DNA from: Streptomyces sp. NBC_00457
GTDB taxonomy: Bacteria > Actinomycetota > Actinomycetes > Streptomycetales > Streptomycetaceae
Direction of reading: 5' to 3'
Length of the DNA: 64,000 nt
Assembly: GCF_036014015.1 (NCBI RefSeq)
Contig: NZ_CP107905.1
Location: 2,108,001-2,172,000, forward strand
Position numbers and translations under genes: made by a program. Below, one piece after another: positions 34,913 to 43,214 of the stretch (positions are counted from its first letter, which is position 1; every line of letters begins with the position of its first letter). The notes under the pieces were generated by a model. It ran no database searches, was not told where the DNA came from, and saw only the letters and a program-made list of their open reading frames with translations.

Positions 34913-37900
34913 GCCGCCCTGCCGCCTCTACCTTCCGTGGCTCCTCCCGTGGAGTCGCCGCCGCCAGGGCCAAGGCCATGGACGGCCGGGGCCAGCACCA
35001 GGAATGGCTCGACCTCACCGAGGTCTCCGGCCCCTTCCTGACGATGCCCGTGCTGCTTCAGGCCTGGCCCCAGCTCGACGCCCTCGACAAGGACCAGCGC
35101 ACCCGACTGCGCGCCCGCCACGCCGACTGGCAGGCCGACACCACCGCCGGCCGCGACGAGTGGACCGCCTACATCCTGCGCTCCCTGCTGGAGTGGGGCG
35201 ATGCGCTTGTTCTGCGCGAGGGCCAGGACGACGACCTCGCCCTGGACCGCCTCACTCTCGACGTCCCCGAGCACAACGCCCGTGTCCGCGCCGACTTCGC
35301 GCTCACCGAGCCCGGTGCGGAACTCGCCGCCGAACCGGACACGGGGTCTGCTGCCAAGCGCGTACGCATGCTGGGCATGACCATCCCCAGCGGCACCGCC
35401 CCAACGGCCCGCCCGAGCTGGGGCGACGACTGGGCGGCTGGTCCCGCCGACCGCCTCGCCCGACTCCTGCGCCACCACGACGTACCCCTCGGCCTGGTCA
35501 CCGACGGCCGCTGGTGGTGCCTGGTCTGGGCCCCGGTCGGCGGCGTCACGACCACGGCCGTCTTCGACGCCATCGGCTGGAACGAGGCCGCCGAACGCAC
35601 GGTCGTCCGCGCCTTCGTCTCCCTGCTGCGCCGCCGTCGCTTCTTCGAGTACGACGAGTCCGAGACTCTGGTCGGCCTGCTGAGGAAGAGCCTCGACGCG
35701 GGCGACGAGGTCACCGAGGCCCTCGGCATCCAGGTCCGCCAGGCCGTCGAGCAACTGGTGGACGCCATCAGCCGCGCCGACGCCAGCGCCATGGAACGCG
35801 GTGCCCCCGGCCTGCGCGCGAGCGGCGTCGAGGCGAGCGAGGTCTACCGGGGCGCGGTCGCGGTCATGATGCGCGTCGTCTTCCTCCTCTTCGCCGAGGA
35901 ACGCGGACTGCTGCCCGCCGACAACGAGGTCTACGCCCGCTCTTACTCCGCCCGCTTCCTGCGCGCCGAGCTGAAGTCCCGCGCCGACGCCGAGGGCGAG
36001 GCCTCCCTGGAGTACACGACCGCCGCCTGGCACCGCCTGATCGCGCTGTTCCACGCAGTGCACGGCGGAGTGCTGCACCCTGAGCTCGAACTCCCGGCGT
36101 ACGACGGCTCCATCTTCGATCCGGACAAGTACCCCTGGCTGGAGAACAGCTTCCCCCTTCTCCCCATCGACGACCGCACGGTGCTGCACATGCTCCAGTC
36201 CGTGCAGGAGGTCCGTGTCGGCACGGGCAGGCAGAGGGAGACCCGCACGCTCAGCTTCCGCGCGCTGGGCGTGGAGGAGATCGGCTACGTGTACGAGGGC
36301 CTGCTCTCGTACGACGCTCGGCGCGCCGTCGAGACGATGGTCGGCCTCATCGGCCCCGACGGCGTGGAACACGAGGTACCGCTGAGGGAGTTGGAGTCCC
36401 TGGCGGCGACGTCGAGGGACGTGAAGACCCTCGCGAAGAAGATCTACGAGACGTGGAAGGACCCCAAGCCGCCGGCGAGCGCGGTGCGGCTGGAGAAGCT
36501 GCTGGCCCCGGCGAAGGCGGAGGCCGCGACGGAGGCGAAGCGTCTGCTGCTCGCAGCCTGCCGCGACGCGGCCCTGACGGAACGTCTGCTGCCTTTCTTC
36601 GGTGTGATTCGGAGGGACCTGCGGGACCTGCCGGTGGTCATCCCGGCGGGCGCGCTGTTCGTGACGGAGTCCTCGCTGCGGAAGAACACGGGTACGCATT
36701 ACACCCCGCGCCGGTTGGCGGAGGAGGTCGTGCTGCACGCGCTGGAGCCGCTGGTGTACGAGCCGGGGCCGCTCCAGACGGCGGACAGGGATGCCTGGGT
36801 GCCGAAGACAGCTGAGCGGATCCGTGAGCTGAAGGTCGCGGACATCGCGATGGGCTCGGCGGCGTTCCTGGTGGCCGCTTGCCGGTACTTGGGGGATCGG
36901 CTGATCGAGGCGTGGGAGCGGGAGGGCCGCGAGGAGGCGGTCAAGTACCGGGCGGGGCGCGCTGTTGACGCGGTCACGGCAGCGGACGCGGAGTCCGACC
37001 CGGTAGTGATCGAGGCCCGGCGCCAGGTGATCGAGCACTGCCTGTACGGGGTGGACATCAACCCGATGGCCGTGGAGATGGCCAAACTGTCGCTGTGGCT
37101 GGTCTCCATGGACCCGACCCGCCCGTTCACCTTCCTGGACGACCGGTTGGTGGCGGGGGACTCGCTGCTGGGTGTGCACAACATGGAGCAGATCAGAGCG
37201 GAACACCTGGAACCGAGCGAGAAGCGCAGCCTCCTTACCAAGCACGCCGACGAGCGCGCGGAAGCACTGAGGAAGAAGGCCAAGGAACTCAAGGACCTTC
37301 GCTTGGCGATCACTTCGGTCAAGGGTGTGGACCTGGTCGCGCTGCAGCGTAAACGGGAGAAGCTCTCCGAGGTGAACCGTCACTCCGCACGGCTACGGCT
37401 TGTCGGCGACCTTCTTGCCGGTGCGGCACTGGCTACCTGTGCCTCGGGACGCATCGAGTGGTACGCGGAGGACGGCGGCAAGCGCATCAAGGATCTCTTC
37501 CCGCAGGCTGAGCTCATCGTGGAACGGATCATCGATGAGGAGGTTTCGGAAGACGCGGATGAAGTGCGGGAAGCCCATGACACCGCTGAAGAGTGGCTTT
37601 CCTCCGAAGCCCCGAGCGGAGGGCTGGCCCGACGACCTCTGCACTGGCCCCTGACCTTCCCTGAGGTCTTCACGGAACATGGAGGCTTCGACGCGATCAT
37701 CGGCAACCCGCCGTTCCTCGGCGGCCAGAAACTGACGGGCGCTCTGGGCGAGGCGTACCGCGAGTACATGGTCGACTACCTCGCTGACAAGAAGCGTGGT
37801 AGCGCCGACTTGGTGGCCTACTTCGAACTCCGCGCTCACCAGCTCCTCAACAAACATGGCCAGACGGGACTCATCGCCACCAACACTCTGGCTCAAGGCG

Positions 37901-39090
37901 ACACCCGTGAGGTCGGCCTGGACCAGTTGGAGGAGAAGAGGAAGGTCAGCATCCGGCGGGCGGTGAAGAGCGCACCCTGGCCTTCAAAGTCGGCGGCCTT
38001 GGAGTACTGCGCCGTCTGGACTTCGGTGCCGCCGCTCGCGAACGAGGCGGACAGAGTGCTGGACGGTGAGAAGGTTCGGGGCATCACGACGTCGCTGGAT
38101 CCGCAGTCACGGGTGAAGGGGCGGCCGTATCGACTGGTATCTGGGGACACTCCGGGGCGACCAGGCGCCTATATCGGCTCCTACGTCCTGGGCAAGGGAT
38201 TCATCCTGTCGCCCCAGCAAGCCGAGGAACTCATCCACCGGGATCCACGCAACCGCGACGTCCTCTTCCGCTACCTCAACGGCGAAGACCTCAACTCCCG
38301 TCCGGACTGCTCGGCCAGCCGTTGGGTGATCAACTTCCACGACTGGCCCGAGGAACAGGCACGCGAGTATCCCGACGTCTTCGCCATCGTGGAACGCGAC
38401 GTGAAACCCGAACGACTGAAGATCACGCACAGCAAGAACGCGCGCGAGAAGTGGTGGCTCTACGAGCGCAGCAGGCCAGACCTGTACTCAAAGATCCGAA
38501 AGCTAGACCGTGTCTTGGTGGTAGCGCTCGTGTCGCGAACCGTGATGCCGGTTCCGGTACCGACAGGACAGGTCTTCTCGCACATGCTCGGGGTGTTCAC
38601 AACCGCGGACTCTTCCCACTTGGCGTTGCTTAACAGCGGCATTCACTACTCGTGGGCGATCACACGCGGATCCAGCCTCAAGGGAGACCTCCGATACACG
38701 CCGTCAGACATCTACGAGACAATGCCGCAGCCAGCTAGCAGTACCTCCATGATCGCTGCAGGTGCTGAACTTGATCGGACCCGGCGCTCCATCATGGCTC
38801 AACGAAGTGTGGGGCTGACCAAGCTCTACAACCTTCTCCATGATCCCGCTTCAAAGGATGAGGAAATCGAAGCTCTGCGACAATGTCACCGAGCCGTGGA
38901 TAACGTGATCTCAGAGGCCTACGGGTGGACCGACCTGAGCTTGGAGCATGGCTTCCATGAGACTCGCCAAGGCGTGCGCTACACGTTTCCGATGCGTACT
39001 CGTACCGAGATCTTGGACCGACTTCTGGAGCTCAACCATGAGAGGCATTTTCAGTCACCCACAGAAGATGGCGAGGGACTACTTTTCTGA
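34909..39090 (+). CDS. drmMI: DISARM N6-adenine DNA methyltransferase DrmMI, with apparently invertible C-terminus
   Basis: A 1393-residue class 1 DISARM methylase that marks host DNA. Motif I is DIAMGSAAFLVAA near residue 648, and motif IV is FDAIIGNPPFLGG near 930, preceded by the TGTHYTPRRLAEEVV segment usual in PglX and Eco57I-type enzymes. The region after about 1000, ending in a conserved DLRYTPSDIYETMPQP, should be the target-recognition part. Residues 1093-1163 are encoded by a 212-bp segment repeated exactly, inverted, at 39772-39983. Past it the protein has a 230-residue tail whose alternative lies on the other strand. Without the drmD neighbour it could be called PglX-like; the DISARM context decides. 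Confidence 0.9.
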   Translation: MSRPAASTFRGSSRGVAAARAKAMDGRGQHQEWLDLTEVSGPFLTMPVLLQAWPQLDALDKDQRTRLRARHADWQADTTAGRDEWTAYILRSLLEWGDALVLREGQDDDLALDRLTLDVPEHNARVRADFALTEPGAELAAEPDTGSAAKRVRMLGMTIPSGTAPTARPSWGDDWAAGPADRLARLLRHHDVPLGLVTDGRWWCLVWAPVGGVTTTAVFDAIGWNEAAERTVVRAFVSLLRRRRFFEYDESETLVGLLRKSLDAGDEVTEALGIQVRQAVEQLVDAISRADASAMERGAPGLRASGVEASEVYRGAVAVMMRVVFLLFAEERGLLPADNEVYARSYSARFLRAELKSRADAEGEASLEYTTAAWHRLIALFHAVHGGVLHPELELPAYDGSIFDPDKYPWLENSFPLLPIDDRTVLHMLQSVQEVRVGTGRQRETRTLSFRALGVEEIGYVYEGLLSYDARRAVETMVGLIGPDGVEHEVPLRELESLAATSRDVKTLAKKIYETWKDPKPPASAVRLEKLLAPAKAEAATEAKRLLLAACRDAALTERLLPFFGVIRRDLRDLPVVIPAGALFVTESSLRKNTGTHYTPRRLAEEVVLHALEPLVYEPGPLQTADRDAWVPKTAERIRELKVADIAMGSAAFLVAACRYLGDRLIEAWEREGREEAVKYRAGRAVDAVTAADAESDPVVIEARRQVIEHCLYGVDINPMAVEMAKLSLWLVSMDPTRPFTFLDDRLVAGDSLLGVHNMEQIRAEHLEPSEKRSLLTKHADERAEALRKKAKELKDLRLAITSVKGVDLVALQRKREKLSEVNRHSARLRLVGDLLAGAALATCASGRIEWYAEDGGKRIKDLFPQAELIVERIIDEEVSEDADEVREAHDTAEEWLSSEAPSGGLARRPLHWPLTFPEVFTEHGGFDAIIGNPPFLGGQKLTGALGEAYREYMVDYLADKKRGSADLVAYFELRAHQLLNKHGQTGLIATNTLAQGDTREVGLDQLEEKRKVSIRRAVKSAPWPSKSAALEYCAVWTSVPPLANEADRVLDGEKVRGITTSLDPQSRVKGRPYRLVSGDTPGRPGAYIGSYVLGKGFILSPQQAEELIHRDPRNRDVLFRYLNGEDLNSRPDCSASRWVINFHDWPEEQAREYPDVFAIVERDVKPERLKITHSKNAREKWWLYERSRPDLYSKIRKLDRVLVVALVSRTVMPVPVPTGQVFSHMLGVFTTADSSHLALLNSGIHYSWAITRGSSLKGDLRYTPSDIYETMPQPASSTSMIAAGAELDRTRRSIMAQRSVGLTKLYNLLHDPASKDEEIEALRQCHRAVDNVISEAYGWTDLSLEHGFHETRQGVRYTFPMRTRTEILDRLLELNHERHFQSPTEDGEGLLF
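38186..38397 (+). repeat. 212-bp perfect inverted repeat, arm in expressed drmMI
   Basis: Read base by base, this segment equals the reverse complement of 39772-39983 with no mismatch. It begins and ends within drmMI and its last base closes codon 1163. One mismatch at 38398 is followed by 13 further identical bases. An outlying shared 11-mer (CGACTGGTATC at 38131) shows that older homology extends upstream. Confidence 0.97.
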
Positions 39091-39093
39091 CCT

Positions 39094-40044
39094 TCAAAAG
39101 AGAACGGAGTCAGCTTTCCCTGTGTGCTGGGCGTAGTTCAGTTCGAGTAGGCGATCGATGACTTCGGTCTGGATCACCTGCGACAGGCTGAACCGCATTC
39201 CTTGTCGAGTCGTTGTGAAGCCGTGGTACAGGTTCAGGTCTTGCCAGCTGTAGGCATCCACCACGGCGTGGTCGACCTCTACATGTGCGGCGCGCAGAGC
39301 CTGAATGTCTCCGTCGATCACGCTTGGGTCGTGGACGAGGTTGTACAGCCTAGTCAGGCCAACCTTACGCTGACTCATGATTGAGCGCCTGATCCGATCG
39401 AGTTCGGCGCCCGTGGTGACCATGGCGGTGGTGCGCGATGGCTGGGGCAATGTCTCGTAGATATCCGACGGAGTGTAGCGGAGGTCTCCCTTGAGGCTAG
39501 ACCCCCGTGCGATTGCCCACGTGTAGTGGATGCCGCTGTTGAGCCAAGTAAGGTCCTCAAGGCGGTCGGAGGCGAACACTACAGTCTGTTCGCTCGTGAC
39601 CTGACCAGTGGGCACGAAGACTGGTAGCCCCGTCTTGCTCACGCGTGCTACCACCAAAATGCGTTCCAGCCCGGCGATGGATGCGTAGAGCCTTGGGGCG
39701 CGCTCTGCGAACTGCCACCACCGTTCTCGGCGTACCTTGCGGTTGTTCTTCATCCGCTCGGGTTTCACGTTGCGTTCCACGATGGCGAAGACGTCGGGAT
39801 ACTCGCGTGCCTGTTCCTCGGGCCAGTCGTGGAAGTTGATCACCCAACGGCTGGCCGAGCAGTCCGGACGGGAGTTGAGGTCTTCGCCGTTGAGGTAGCG
39901 GAAGAGGACGTCGCGGTTGCGTGGATCCCGGTGGATGAGTTCCTCGGCTTGCTGGGGCGACAGGATGAATCCCTTGCCCAGGATGATCGATCCTTGGAAG
40001 GACTGTCCGGCATTGGATACCAGTCGGTGCTGAAATATCTCATT
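39094..40044 (-). pseudogene. Silent alternative 3' end of drmMI (inverted cassette)
   Basis: An open frame of 316 codons, closed upstream by a stop at 40045-40047 and without ATG, ribosome site or promoter, so it is not expected to be made on its own. It begins with the family segment HRLVSNAGQSFQGSIILGKG, enters the 212-bp arm, and ends in a 225-residue tail clearly related to but different from the expressed one (shared blocks such as ARGSSLKGDLRYTPSDIYET; many differences between). Its stop is 3 nt from the drmMI stop, tail to tail. The reading frame across the arm matches drmMI, so inversion would give an intact 1388-residue DrmMI variant. I read it as a storage cassette rather than decay: there are no internal stops or frameshifts. 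Confidence 0.85.
39772..39983 (-). repeat. 212-bp perfect inverted repeat, arm in silent cassette
   Basis: Reverse complement of 38186-38397 with no mismatch. The arms enclose 1374 bp (38398-39771) that hold only the two alternative drmMI tails. The perfect identity of the arms against the marked divergence of the tails implies recent exchange between them. Confidence 0.97.
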
Positions 40045-40070
40045 TTAAGACATTGTTGAATGTTTTATGG
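40043..40070. other. AT-rich imperfect dyad, candidate recombinase site
   Basis: TTTTAAGACAT (40043-40053), a 6-bp centre TGTTGA, and ATGTTTTATGG (40060-40070) form an 11-6-11 imperfect dyad (7 of 11 pairs), the geometry of XerC/D core sites. It sits at the outer end of the silent cassette, just before the recombinase gene, in unusually AT-rich sequence. It could equally be a promoter for the recombinase. Confidence 0.3.
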
Positions 40071-40123
40071 CCATGTGAGGGTGATCCCGGTTTGGCTGCT
40101 CTGATAGTGCACACGTTCCCCTC

Positions 40124-40969
40124 ATGGTCCTCGATGCCTTCATTGCTGCACAGCATGTGGACGGATACTCGATCAACACCATCCGTGCCAGAGCCCGCTG
40201 TATTCGCGCCATCGCCAAGGCGGCCCTCGTTCGAGTTGAGGACTTGACCGTCGGTCATGTGATGGCCTACTTCGCGGCGCGCTCGCTCAAGCCGTGGTCC
40301 CGGCGGACTTATCTCAATCACCTGCAGGCTTTTGGTAGATGGAGAGGCGTAGACCTTGTCACCGGTATTCGAAAGCCGCCGGCACCGCGTTCAACGCCGA
40401 ACCCTCTGCCGGAGGGGGACCTGTCCCGCATTACTTCAGTCGCGCGCGGCCATCATCGCGCGTGGGTGCTTCTGGGGGCCTTCTGTGGTCTGCGAGCGCA
40501 TGAGACAGCCAAGCTCAGACGTGAGGACATATCGGTCCTCCAGGATGGCGAGGTAGTCCTGAGGGTGCAAGGTAAAGGCGGACGTATCGATGTCGTCCCG
40601 GTCCCTCCTGTTGTTACTCAAAAGCTGGACCTCACGGCCGAGGGCCGTCTGTGGGGCGGAGTCACCCCTGAGCGCGTATCGCGCACGGTCGCTGCCATCG
40701 CGGCCAAGGAGGGCATCCGTATGCGCTACCACCAGCTGAGGCACCGCTTCGGGACGGCCGTCTATCGCGCCTCCGGCCGCGACCTCCTGCTCACCCAGCG
40801 CCTGATGAGGCATGCTTCACCGGCGACGACCGCAGGGTATGCGGCAGTGGCCGACGATCAAATCCACAAGGTGGTTGGGTTGTTGCCGGGCGCAGACCCC
40901 AACCGCAAGAGCCGCGATGGTAAGCGAGGGGTGACAGGCTGTCAACAGTGTCGCGCCCGCATCGCCTGA
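40124..40969 (+). CDS. Tyrosine recombinase (XerC/D size), candidate drmMI invertase
   Basis: A 281-residue recombinase. An N-terminal core-binding domain (about 1-95) precedes the catalytic domain, where all residues of the active site are visible: Arg in GAFCGLRAHETAKL, Lys in VQGKGG, His-x-x-Arg in YHQLRHRFGT, His in LMRHASPATT and Tyr in TAGYAAV. An in-frame stop at 40082 leaves ATG 40124 as the only good start; no ribosome site is visible, so it may be leaderless. It is much shorter than typical actinomycete element integrases and lies 79 bp past the silent drmMI cassette, so DNA inversion there is the likeliest job. Integration of the whole island is an alternative. Confidence 0.88.
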   Translation: MVLDAFIAAQHVDGYSINTIRARARCIRAIAKAALVRVEDLTVGHVMAYFAARSLKPWSRRTYLNHLQAFGRWRGVDLVTGIRKPPAPRSTPNPLPEGDLSRITSVARGHHRAWVLLGAFCGLRAHETAKLRREDISVLQDGEVVLRVQGKGGRIDVVPVPPVVTQKLDLTAEGRLWGGVTPERVSRTVAAIAAKEGIRMRYHQLRHRFGTAVYRASGRDLLLTQRLMRHASPATTAGYAAVADDQIHKVVGLLPGADPNRKSRDGKRGVTGCQQCRARIA

Positions 40970-41101
40970 TCCCGCACAACTGCATCTTGCAGGGTGCACG
41001 GTTAATCCTCTGTCGATGCTGACACCCAGCCTCATGCCCAGGGCGGATGGTGGCGGGACGGGGGGCGTGAGCCGGAAGATTTCAAGTCTCGTGCCTCAGC
41101 G

Positions 41102-41535
41102 TGCACACCCCAGCCCCAGCCCAGGCTGCCGGCCCTGTCGTTCCGCGAGCAGCTCACTTCGACCCGGCGAGGGGCCCGGCTCGCCCGGCTGCTCGTCGTG
41201 CAGCAGCTCGGCGACTGGGGATTCCCCGAGGCGGCCGTACGGCGTCCGCCGTGGCGGCCGTCGCCGCCAACGCCGTCACGCACGGACGGTCGCCCGGACA
41301 GGACTTCGCGCTGCGCCTGACACTGGCGCCGGAGTCGGTGCGCGTCGAGGTTACCGACACCCGGCCGGACAGGCTCCCGCTGGCACCCGGGAAACTGCCC
41401 GAACTGCCAGTGCCGGAGGCGGGGCGCGGCCTGCTCCTCGTCGAAGCCCTCGCCGACCGGTGGGTCATGGGATCGCGGAACCCCTGCACCAACACGCTGT
41501 GGGCCGAGGTCGATCGGGCACCCAGTCGCCGCTGA
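41102..41535 (+). pseudogene. Frameshifted anti-sigma-factor-like ATP-binding protein (HATPase_c)
   Basis: Both parts of a small RsbW-like ATPase are present but in different frames. The first part (frame of 41102) reads LSFREQLTSTRRGARLARLL and QQLGDWGFPEAA; the second (frame of 41101) continues AVAAVAANAVTHGRSPGQDF, VRVEVTDTRPDRLP and GRGLLLVEALADRWVMG, with the ATP-site Asn in AANAVTHG. The frame changes near 41235. Unless this is a sequencing error, the gene is inactive. A second, shorter decayed copy lies at 47500-47772, on the far side of the lipase-caspase module. Confidence 0.65.
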
Positions 41536-41672
41536 CAGTTTCGATGCGGCCTTCCCGCAAGGGTAACTACCGTCCATGAGCTCGACATTGGGTAACACGC
41601 CTTGGTGTCGCCACGACCACAGTCCCCGGCTTTCTCGCCCTCAGTGCGAGACATGCCGGATATCGTTCCCGC

Positions 41673-43202
41673 ATGACGTATGGGGGGACCGAGCAAACCG
41701 ACGTGTCGTTTGGCGCAGGCGTGGCGCCCTGGACGCCGGCACCGCCCGTGATCCGGGATGCCACGCATGATGCGGTGATCGTGGTGCCGGGGATCATGGG
41801 CAGCGCTCTGCGCGACACCACGACCGGGCGGTTGGTGTGGGGGCTGCGTGATCTTCGGTGGGTGGGCGCGGCCTGGCGCCACGAGGACGGGATGCACCCG
41901 CTGCACCTGGACGACGACGAACGATCCGGCCGGTACGGCCGGATCGAAGCCACTGAATTGCTACGCGCTCCGGTTTGGGCGCCGTTCCTGAAGGGCCTCG
42001 AATACTACGACGATCTTCTTGACGCCGTCCGTTCGGTCACCCGTCCCAGGGCTGTACTCGAGTTCCCGTACGACTGGAGACTCCCCGTCTCTGTCAACGG
42101 AGCGCGGCTGGCAGAAGCCGCTCACGAACACCTGGCGCAGTGGCGCTCCAGCGAGGAGCATGCTCGGGCACGTCTCTCGCATCCGGATGAGCGTGAGGCC
42201 CGTCTGGTGTTCGTCGCCCATTCCATGGGCGGACTGGTCACCCAGGCCGCCTTCGCCCACGCCGCCTCCCAGGGCAGCGACCTGACCCCCGAGACCAGGG
42301 CCGTGGTCACCCTCGGCACCCCGTTCCTGGGTTCGGTCATGGCGGCCGTCATCCTCAATGGTGACCACTCCGGCCGGCTGCCCGCCCGGCTGCGGCGCCG
42401 AATGCAGGCCCTGTGCGCGACACTGCCCGGTGTACACGACCTGCTGCCGGACTACCGCTGCGTCGACGCGGGTCTCGATGTCCACCGGCTCACCCCGGCC
42501 GACGTGGCAGCCCTGGGAGGAGATGCCGAACTCGCCCGCGAGGCGCAGGAGTTCCAGCAGCACCTGCGGGAGAAGGGACCTGCGCTGCCGGGGCACCGCG
42601 CTGTCGTCGGCGTCGCGCAGCCGACCGTGCAGAGTCTGCGTCTCGACAGTGGTGTGGTGCACGAGCAGTACCTCTCGTTCGAGCGCAACGGTGACGGGGA
42701 CCTGGCCCGTGACCGCAACGGCATCCCGCTTCGCAGGGACCGGGCCGGGGACGGCACGGTCTACCGGGACGCCGCTTCCTTCGGCCCGACCATGGGCGTG
42801 ACCCCACTCCCGCTGCAGCACGGTGCACTGGCAAAGGACAGCGTCGCCATCGCCTATGTCCGTGCGGTGCTCACCGAGCACGATCAGGACCTCGGCCCCG
42901 CGTTGGGTGAAGGGGACATCGGTCTGGACGTCCCGGACTGCGTTGAGGCGGGTCGGCCCTGGCTGCTGCGCCTGAGGCCCGGACCGGGTTCCGTCCTGGA
43001 CACGTATGCCGGGATCACCTGCACTGTGCAGGACGCTGAGACCGGCCTGCGTGTTGCCACCGGTCGGCTCGGCTGGCACGACGGTGAGATCGGTGCCTCG
43101 ATCACCCTTCCCGGGCCGGGCCTCTACCGGGTCAGGGCCGATACCGGCGGCAACGCCCCCGTCACCCAACTTGTCCTGGCGCTCGACTCCGACGACGACT
43201 GA
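41673..43202 (+). CDS. LCAT-like alpha/beta-hydrolase (lipase/acyltransferase)
   Basis: A 509-residue cytoplasmic hydrolase. It opens with VIVVPGIMGSALRD, the oxyanion-hole segment of lecithin:cholesterol acyltransferase relatives, and has the nucleophile elbow AHSMGG with Ser at residue 184, preceded by FPYDWRLP. The last 110 residues form a separate beta-rich domain (PDCVEAGRPWLLRLRPGPGS onward). There is no signal peptide, unlike most bacterial lipases, so it would act from inside. It lies 12 bp before the caspase-STAND gene and is surely co-transcribed with it. I infer a membrane-attacking effector controlled by that partner; a metabolic lipase is less likely in this context. ATG 41673 is the only start before the conserved part. 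Confidence 0.78.
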   Translation: MTYGGTEQTDVSFGAGVAPWTPAPPVIRDATHDAVIVVPGIMGSALRDTTTGRLVWGLRDLRWVGAAWRHEDGMHPLHLDDDERSGRYGRIEATELLRAPVWAPFLKGLEYYDDLLDAVRSVTRPRAVLEFPYDWRLPVSVNGARLAEAAHEHLAQWRSSEEHARARLSHPDEREARLVFVAHSMGGLVTQAAFAHAASQGSDLTPETRAVVTLGTPFLGSVMAAVILNGDHSGRLPARLRRRMQALCATLPGVHDLLPDYRCVDAGLDVHRLTPADVAALGGDAELAREAQEFQQHLREKGPALPGHRAVVGVAQPTVQSLRLDSGVVHEQYLSFERNGDGDLARDRNGIPLRRDRAGDGTVYRDAASFGPTMGVTPLPLQHGALAKDSVAIAYVRAVLTEHDQDLGPALGEGDIGLDVPDCVEAGRPWLLRLRPGPGSVLDTYAGITCTVQDAETGLRVATGRLGWHDGEIGASITLPGPGLYRVRADTGGNAPVTQLVLALDSDDD

Positions 43203-43214
43203 GCGCAGTGCGTC

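Noticed and set aside
33170..37383. Open frames of 562 and 848 codons antisense to drmD and drmMI
   Set aside because: Composition is that of a shadow frame; the sense strand has complete helicase and methylase motifs.
34909..39090. BREX PglX as the identity of this methylase
   Set aside because: The family resemblance is real, but there is no pglZ, brxC/pglY or pglW nearby, and the gene overlaps drmD and shares a locus with drmABC.
39094..40044. Silent drmMI tail as an independent methylase subunit gene
   Set aside because: It has no start codon or ribosome site before the conserved region, and the catalytic N-terminal two-thirds are missing.
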